This document shows, piece after piece, positions 58,421 through 64,000 of a stretch of DNA of 64,000 nt. How positions within the stretch are numbered: position 1 is the first letter of the stretch; each line of letters starts with the position of its first letter. The notes beneath the pieces were generated by a model. It was given only the letters and a program-made list of their open reading frames with translations. It searched no databases and was not told the DNA's origin. The DNA is taken from positions 1,830,325 to 1,894,324 of the forward strand of contig JBOZIK010000001.1 of the NCBI GenBank assembly GCA_051453625.1, in the 5' to 3' direction. A program made the translations under genes and the position numbers. Origin of the DNA: Welwitschia mirabilis. Its lineage: Eukaryota > Gnetophyta > Gnetopsida > Welwitschiales.

Positions 58421-59417
58421 TAAAAAACCAAAAGGAAATAAACAAGTAAATGTAATACATGATGATAAATATAAAATGTAGTTAATGGAAATGGAAATGG
58501 ATTCTACTTAAATCCTAGTCCCTCTATTACAAGAACTATTTTCTCTATAACTTATATCAATTNNNNNNNNNNNNNNNNNNNNNNNNNNNNNNNNNNNNNN
58601 NNNNNNNNNNNNNNNNNNNNNNNNNNNNNNNNNNNNNNNNNNNNNNNNNNNNNNNNNNNNNNNNNNNNNNNNNNNNNNNNNNNNNNNNNNNNNNNNNNNN
58701 NNNNNNNNNNNNNNNNNNNNNNNNNNNNNNNNNNNNNNNNNNNNNNNNNNNNNNNNNNNNNNNNNNNNNNNNNNNNNNNNNNNNNNNNNNNNNNNNNNNN
58801 NNNNNNNNNNNNNNNNNNNNNNNNNNNNNNNNNNNNNNNNNNNNNNNNNNNNNNNNNNNNNNNNNNNNNNNNNNNNNNNNNNNNNNNNNNNNNNNNNNNN
58901 NNNNNNNNNNNNNNNNNNNNNNNNNNNNNNNNNNNNNNNNNNNNNNNNNNNNNNNNNNNNNNNNNNCTAGTTTTTAACCAACATAAACTATGAGATCTAT
59001 CTAAGTAAGATAAGAAATGGAATATGGAATGAAATGGAAATGTAATGTAAATCTACTACTAACCAAGATTAACCTCAACAATAGTTTCCCTCATGATCTA
59101 AATAAATCACAGATTGTCACTTAATTATGATCAACTTAAATATAAGGAACATTCATAGAATTGAAATGAAAAGGAGAAATTGTATTAGCGCAAAGATTAT
59201 TAAAAACATAACATCCATTTAAAATTATAACAACAACACCTAAATGGAAGAGACTTAGCCTAACACCAAGGAAACTCCTTTTTATAGCATTGGATGGACC
59301 TCTTGCACTACAATCCTTCATTACAAGTATCGGGTATAAATGATGGATTAGAAATAAAGGAGGGAAAGGGTATTTATAGTTTTCCATTTGAGGATTTAGA
59401 AGCAAAATCCTAAAGGC

Positions 59418-59440
59418 AAAAAAAAAAAAAAAAAAAAAAA
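59418..59440 (+). repeat. A23 homopolymer in LTR E
   Basis: A run of 23 A on the plus strand (T on the element strand). It may be length-variable or an assembly-prone site; a 10-N gap follows at 59471-59480. Confidence 0.9.
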
Positions 59441-59489
59441 GCCCTTTTAAAACACACATGGGTTGTTTAANNNNNNNNNNATCCTGGCT

Positions 59490-59745
59490 GTTGTGAGGAT
59501 GATAGGGGGACGACATCATGTGCCACCTACCTCCATGTGCCCCATGTGATGCTATCAACCATGCATCTTTTTTATCCATGTTAGCAGTGTTTTTGTCTTG
59601 TCTATCATGTGGATGACATAGGGGACAACACCATGCCACATATCTCCATGTGCACCATGTGCTTTTTTGTCAATCCCGTAGCCTCTATTCATGTCAGCAG
59701 GTCCATTGTCTTGCCTGTTGTATGGATGACAAAGGCAACGATAAT
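59490..59745 (-). repeat. Tandem repeat of about 113 bp in LTR E
   Basis: Two full units and part of a third. Landmarks: CCATGTGCCCCATGTG near 59533 and CCATGTGCACCATGTG near 59647; GGATGATAGGGGGACGAC near 59498, GGATGACATAGGGGACAAC near 59611 and GGATGACAAAGGCAACG near 59724. Each unit contains one copy of the palindromic motif, the best preserved ones in the window. Confidence 0.75.
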
Positions 59746-59979
59746 CTTTCTTTTTTCCAATTTCCAAGGTAAGTTAGTCTTTTGCATCATGAGATCCTTC
59801 TTCTAAATATGCAATATCAAAATAGGCCTAAGAAACTACCAAAATGCTAAGGATCACATGTTTTACTGATCATCTTATCAGATCTCCATAGTCATCAGTA
59901 TTTCATAAAAACCTGTGTAAATGTCCTACAAAAGTACTCAAAATACATCATCAAATTCCTACAAATTGACATTGCAACA

Positions 59980-61489
59980 TAGCCTTCTACTTATCCTTAT
60001 CAGTCCCTGATAAAGCAAGTGATCAACTAGATTGTGAGCCAATTTGATTAAGATAAAAACAATACTTGAAAGGACGTAAATTAAGTTTATGAAATCATTT
60101 AAGAAAAGGATACCATCAATAGGTAATTGATACAAGTGATGAATAATTTTCCTAAGCTCCCTACTTAAGCATGTCACTAGAAAATAAATGAATGAAATAC
60201 ACATATAGAAATTATAAAAATGTAACTTTGATGGCTTAAATAAAACTGTGTATGCATATTATAGAAACAATGATAATGAACTATCATGACAGGCTTAATT
60301 AGTACTATTTTTAAGAACATGATCGCTCCAAATTCATTAGTATCATCAAAAAGGCAAAGGACAAAAGTAGATATAGCACAATTTAGATGATATGAAAACA
60401 TGATTATGGAAAAACATGTAAGAGTTCTACTGGATCTTGTAACATAAAGGTTATGAATTCTTCAAAATGTTTATTCAATAACATGAAAAAATCATCCAAA
60501 CAACCCATCATAAAGTTAGATCATAAAATCTCAAAAATTAAAAACTTTATGCTAATAAGTATAGATTAATGCCCAAAATGATGTCCTATACCCTCCATAG
60601 GAGAAGAAAGATGTCTCAAATTACATCATGAATAGAAGAGAAGTGTCATCTCCTCTGTCGTGGTGATAATAGACATGGGACGATAATAATCAAAATGGTT
60701 GTTTGGAGAGGAAGGGAAATACAAAAAAATCTAAAAAACTAGAAAATGTAGAAAATCAATATAAAGAAGATAACAAACAAGGAAAAACAAAGAATTAGCT
60801 TTAAAAGAGACCACATGATGGAGAAGGTAAAGGTGATAGTAAAGAAAAGATGCACTAAATGGAAAGAAGTAATGCTCAAAGATGCCTTAGATGTGCCCAA
60901 ACTCATGAAAAGCTAGAACTCATTAGATCATGAAAACCTACCAAAAAGAAACAACAATCCTCTAGAAAACATTATGGATAAATAATAAGAAACTATAAAA
61001 TGATTAGGTCCATGATATAATGCTAAAAAAGTATGAAGAATGGCTTTGAAAATCCAATAAAACAACTAAAGAAAAATAAAAATGAAAATGAACAATTCAA
61101 AACATGAATAAGATTGCTTGATTATCCTAAATGCTAACCTAACAAATTCCCTTTGCAATTATTATAAAAGCACTTCATAATGATGCATGACATAATGTAA
61201 AAAGTTATAAAGTTCCACTCTAATAGGTAATGATTACGATAATGTTGAGTATGCTAATGTTATCAAATAATAAAGAATAAGATGAAAATTTATTTAAAAA
61301 TAGGAACTTATAAGCTACCATATTAGAAAAAGCACTAAAATATAGAAACTAGAGTGTTCATGTGGAAGTACTAGAAACAAATAAAAAAAAGCAAGTAATT
61401 TTTACATGATAAGGGAAGTGAAACCACTATTAGAGGAATAATGATCCACACAGCATAATTAACTAACCTCCCAATAGAGTTCCCACAAC
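59980..61489 (-). other. 3' region of element E with polypurine tract
   Basis: On the minus strand the last bases before LTR E read GATAAGTAGAAGGCTA, a decayed polypurine tract; the preceding 100 bases are homologous to 43330-43431 of the Athila derivative (shared 'tcaa.ttggctca.aat.tagttg'). A palindromic motif relic lies at 60643-60690. No frame was recognised in the rest. Confidence 0.65.
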
Positions 61490-62095
61490 TACCATATTAC
61501 ACTGTTAAAGGCCCCTCTCAGGAATACTCACCTTGGTATGCTTGCAGTAGAACATCATGATTATCATGTTTTAAAGATATAACATGAAAGAGTATGGTAT
61601 TTTATCTTCTTTTTCTTCTTTGTTTTTTGTATTTTTGTTTTTTTTTTTTGAAGTATCATTCCACATGATCAATTACTTATAAGAATAAAGGTGAAGAAAT
61701 GAGATAAGTAACAAAGTAAGATCTTGTAAAAACAAATAATTTACTCACATCATTGAAAGAAAATAAAAGAACCAAGGCATCTTCCTCCTGAAATAAAGTT
61801 CATAGATATACGAATGTCTAAAAATTAGATAAAGTCAATTTTATCATTGAAAATGACTAAGTAAAATATTACTAATCATGAAAACTTTATAAGTAAATAC
61901 ATATGTTAAGTTAAATATATTCAAGTAAGAACATGATATTTACCAAAGGAAAGAGTTAGGAAAGAATTTAGACAAAGGCAAAAGAAAGGTTCTCCTCATG
62001 GAGAGGGAATTCCAAAATAAGTGCTTCTATCATGTTCAAGGTTTCCTTAAGAGATAACCCATAAAGCTTTAACCTTTGTCCATTAACCTTTTGAA
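61490..62095 (-). repeat. Tandem copy 2 of integrase-tail/3' segment (element E)
   Basis: Homologous to 62196-62815 at an offset of about 703 bp, and to 37200-40200 of the Athila derivative in opposite orientation. The minus-strand frame ends KVNGQRLKLYGLSLKETLNM, then IEALILEFPLHEENL (61970-62095), i.e. the very end of pol. Directly followed on the plus side by a 100-N gap. Confidence 0.75.
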
Positions 62096-62195
62096 NNNNN
62101 NNNNNNNNNNNNNNNNNNNNNNNNNNNNNNNNNNNNNNNNNNNNNNNNNNNNNNNNNNNNNNNNNNNNNNNNNNNNNNNNNNNNNNNNNNNNNNN

Positions 62196-62815
62196 CATAT
62201 CACATTGCCAAAGGCCCTTCTCAGGAATGTATATCCTAGTGCGCTTCCAATAGGACATCATGATTACCATGTTTAAAGATATAACATGAAAGAGCATGGT
62301 TTATCATCATCATCATCATCATCTTCTTCTTCTTCTTCTTCTTCTTCTTCTTCTTCTTTTTTTTTTGAGTGGTCATTCCTAATCATGTACTTGTAAGAAT
62401 AAAAGTGAAGGAATGAGATGGGTAATAAAGTAAAATATTAAAAAAAACTAATTTACTCACATCATTAAAAGAGAATAAAAGAACCAAGGAATCTTCCTTT
62501 TGAATAAAGTTCATAGACATACAAACATCTGAAGATTAGATGAAGTCAATCTTATCATCTAAAATGCCTAAGTACAATATTACTAATGGTGGAAAATTCA
62601 TAACTAAATACATAAGTCAAGTTAAACATATTCAAGTGATAACATGATGTTTACCTAAGAAATGAGTTAAGAAGGAATTTAAACAATGGAAAAATGCAGA
62701 TCCTTCTCATTAAGAAGGACTTTCAAAATAAGTGCTTCTATTATGTTCAAGGTGTCATCATAAGAAGACTCATAAATTTTTAACCTTTGTCCATTAATTT
62801 TTTGAATTTCTCTAG
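62196..62815 (-). repeat. Tandem copy 1 of integrase-tail/3' segment (element E)
   Basis: Other copy of the segment. On the minus strand it holds IQKINGQRLKIYESSYDDTL, then NIIEALILKVLLNEKDL (about 62700-62815), joined in frame to the rest of the integrase tail, so this is the original pol end. Contains the microsatellite at 62303-62366, absent in that form from the other copy. Confidence 0.75.
62303..62366 (+). repeat. Compound microsatellite (ATC)n(TTC)n(T)n
   Basis: About seven ATC units, then about twelve TTC units, then ten T. The parallel position in the other copy (61613-61650) is a T-rich stretch with only a few TTC units, so the expansion followed the duplication. Likely polymorphic. 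Confidence 0.92.
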
Positions 62816-64000
62816 TATTTGGATTAGAGATTTTAATTAATCCATTTGAATTTACTTCTTCTATAAGATAAGGATCTAATCATTTAGAAGTTAACTTGTT
62901 GTATAAAAGGTGTACTCAAGTGTTATATAATAGGATAAGTTGGCAAGATTTAAACTATTTATAAATAATCATTTTATTATGTCGAAACTTAGCTTGAATT
63001 TTATAAATGAGTTAATGATGTAAGGCATGAGTATGTTTTTCATCTAAATGGTCAAGTTAGGCTAATTAAATTTTAAGAATTTCATTCAAGTTAACAAGGT
63101 TAAGTTAATGAGTGGATTAATAGGAATTATAGCAAACATCAATTGGTAATACACGCATTTTATTGTACATAAGTTTATAGAGTGAGAAACTTAGAGAGTT
63201 ATGCCAAGTAGTATGCAAGTCCAAGGAACATCATTAAGTTTAGAGGACCAAATCTTTTTATTGATAGAGACTAATTTTTGAAGCATTTCCTTGATTTCTC
63301 TATTTTCATTTTCATCTTCATCATTAGTTTAAGGATGAAAGGTACAAGAAATTCTATGTTTAACACTAATGGATAAAAGAAGTTTTGAAAGAGGTAACTA
63401 ATGAAATTAGTTCCTTGATCACTAATGATAATTTGTAGAGAACCAAATCATTGAAAAATATTAGTTCGAACAAAGTTGCAAATAGTTCGGACATCATTTT
63501 TGGTGGTAGAAATAGCTTTAACCCACTTAGTAACATAATCCACAACTACTAGGATATAATTTTTCTCATTGAAGGTGGTGTAATTGGGCCTACAAAGTTG
63601 ATTCTCCAATGATCAAAAGGTTCACATTTAAGTATGCATTTGGGAGGCATATTATGAGAATGAGTTAGGCTACCATAGCATTAACAAGCATCACACTTCA
63701 TAAAAAAGTCAAATGAATCTTTGAAAAGAGTAGGCCAATAAGAATTAGAGTGAAGAATTTTCATGATGGTCTTTTGACGACTAAAGTGTCCACATACTCC
63801 ACCATGGCAAGGTTTTAAGATATCTAATGTTTCCCATTAACGCATAAATTTACGCATAATTTAATCTTTGCAATGTCTATAAAGATGAGTTTCATTCCAT
63901 TCATAGTTACTGCTCCTATGGAGAAAAGTTTTGTGTTGATTATGGTCCCAATGCTAAGGAGTTTTTATAATTACTAGGTAATTTATGATGTCAATATACC
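62700..64000 (-). pseudogene. Element E integrase remnant (and RNase H-integrase linker)
   Basis: Minus strand from the right edge: WY-DIINYLVIIKTP-type linker and WNETHLYRHCKD (about 63870-63990), HCGVCGHFSRQKTIMKILHS (about 63750-63810) with zinc-binding His/Cys, YWPTLFKDSFDFFMKCDAC, MPPKCILKCEPFDHWRINF (about 63590-63645, contains the usual Asp position as Asn), VDYVTKWVKAISTTKND (about 63520-63570), then IIISDQGTNFIS (about 63418-63453; second catalytic Asp kept), and the C-terminal LTSK-LDPYLIEEVNSNGLIK near 62830-62890. The Athila integrase order is complete, with few stops in the core. It is one of the best preserved coding relics here. Confidence 0.88.

Larger units (their letters stand above)
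58967..59979 (-). repeat. LTR E, 3' LTR of element E (outer end in gap)
   Basis: Read on the minus strand from 59979: TGTTGCAATGTCAATTTGTA, then a GTATTTTGAGTACTTTTGTAG block common to all LTRs of this group, then three motif repeats, an A-rich tract, and a part near 59060-59100 matching 'agatcatgaggga.a' of LTRs A, C and D. About 1.01 kb is visible; by analogy about 230 bp more should lie in the gap. It is less decayed and more GC-rich between 59480 and 59740 than the other LTRs. Frames at 59136-59639 and 59555-59767 are shadows of this LTR. Confidence 0.82.
58967..64000 (-). mobile_element. Athila-like retrotransposon E, 3' part, continues past right edge
   Basis: Minus-strand element: integrase (63990 to 62700), duplicated integrase-tail/3' segment, long 3' region, polypurine tract and 3' LTR E (59979 downward). 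LTR and 3' region are homologous to those of the plus-strand Athila derivative at 33182-44670, so this is a pol-bearing relative of that deleted element. The 5' part is outside the window, and the outer LTR end is lost in the 404-N gap. Confidence 0.82.

Noticed and set aside
59136-59639. 167-codon minus-strand frame with Cys/His-rich start
   Set aside because: It lies inside LTR E and crosses a 10-N gap; the Cys/His pattern comes from the 113-bp tandem repeat, and the homologous LTRs have no such frame. The overlapping frame 59555-59767 is rejected for the same reason.
62303-62366. Microsatellite as a possible protein-coding Asp/Glu repeat
   Set aside because: Lies downstream of the pol stop of element E in non-coding 3' sequence.

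Overview
The window reads as nuclear DNA of a flowering plant: very AT-rich, no recognisable cellular gene, and filled with decayed LTR retrotransposons nested in one another. The lineages are plant-type: SIRE/Maximus-like Ty1/copia, Athila-like Ty3/gypsy with a PBS derived from TTTGGCGCCGTTGCC, Del/Tekay-like chromovirus gypsy, and an L1-type LINE fragment. I cannot name the species. Almost every coding frame is broken by TAA/TAG/TGA codons that look like C-to-T or G-to-A changes of Gln, Trp and Arg codons, the usual decay of methylated plant repeats. I see no intact gene. Names below describe what each relic once encoded.

Layout, left to right. 25-7449: copia element 1 (+), gag to 3' LTR; its 5' LTR lies outside the window. 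7450-14412: a composite block made of the leader and LTR of a minus-strand Athila-like element (called G), a chromovirus PR-RT-RNase H relic, and the 5' LTR and start of a second Athila-like element. 14413-28080: G internal region on the minus strand (integrase at the left, gag at the right), split in its RT by copia element 2 (15776-24880, nearly complete, with a 5-bp target duplication). 28081-36518: a second copy of the 7450-14412 block, now carrying an extra solo LTR (31098-32334). The second copy then runs on as a complete but internally deleted Athila-like element (33182-44670, perfect target duplication CCTAT). This element sits inside the chromovirus RNase H domain, and the chromovirus resumes at 44671, continuing through integrase, chromodomain-like tail and 3' LTR (from 46435). 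48767-53500: AT-rich DNA with nothing recognised. 54250-55570 (-): LINE fragment. 57400-58420 (-): another gypsy gag. 58967-64000 (-): 3' LTR, 3' region and integrase of a further Athila-like element that runs off the right edge.

History read from the nesting: the chromovirus was entered by G and by the Athila derivative; a segment of about 22 kb, from G integrase to the Athila derivative, then appears to have been tandemly duplicated (junction near 14412); copia 2, the solo LTR and probably copia 1 came later. The features most worth following are: an extra reading frame between RNase H and the 3' LTR in both copia elements, resembling the 'putative plant transposon protein' domain; a roughly 42-bp imperfect palindrome repeated several times per Athila-like element in both LTR and internal DNA; a GTCGAC-cored motif array in the copia LTRs; and repeated tandem duplication of the integrase-tail/3' segment in the Athila-like group.

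Assembly gaps (N): 1-24, 328-427, 2637-2858, 18903-19872, 27152-27826, 38774-38873, 48685-48766, 53034-53133, 56279-56288, 58563-58966, 59471-59480, 62096-62195. Domain calls come from reading translations against remembered family motifs; no alignment or database search was run.
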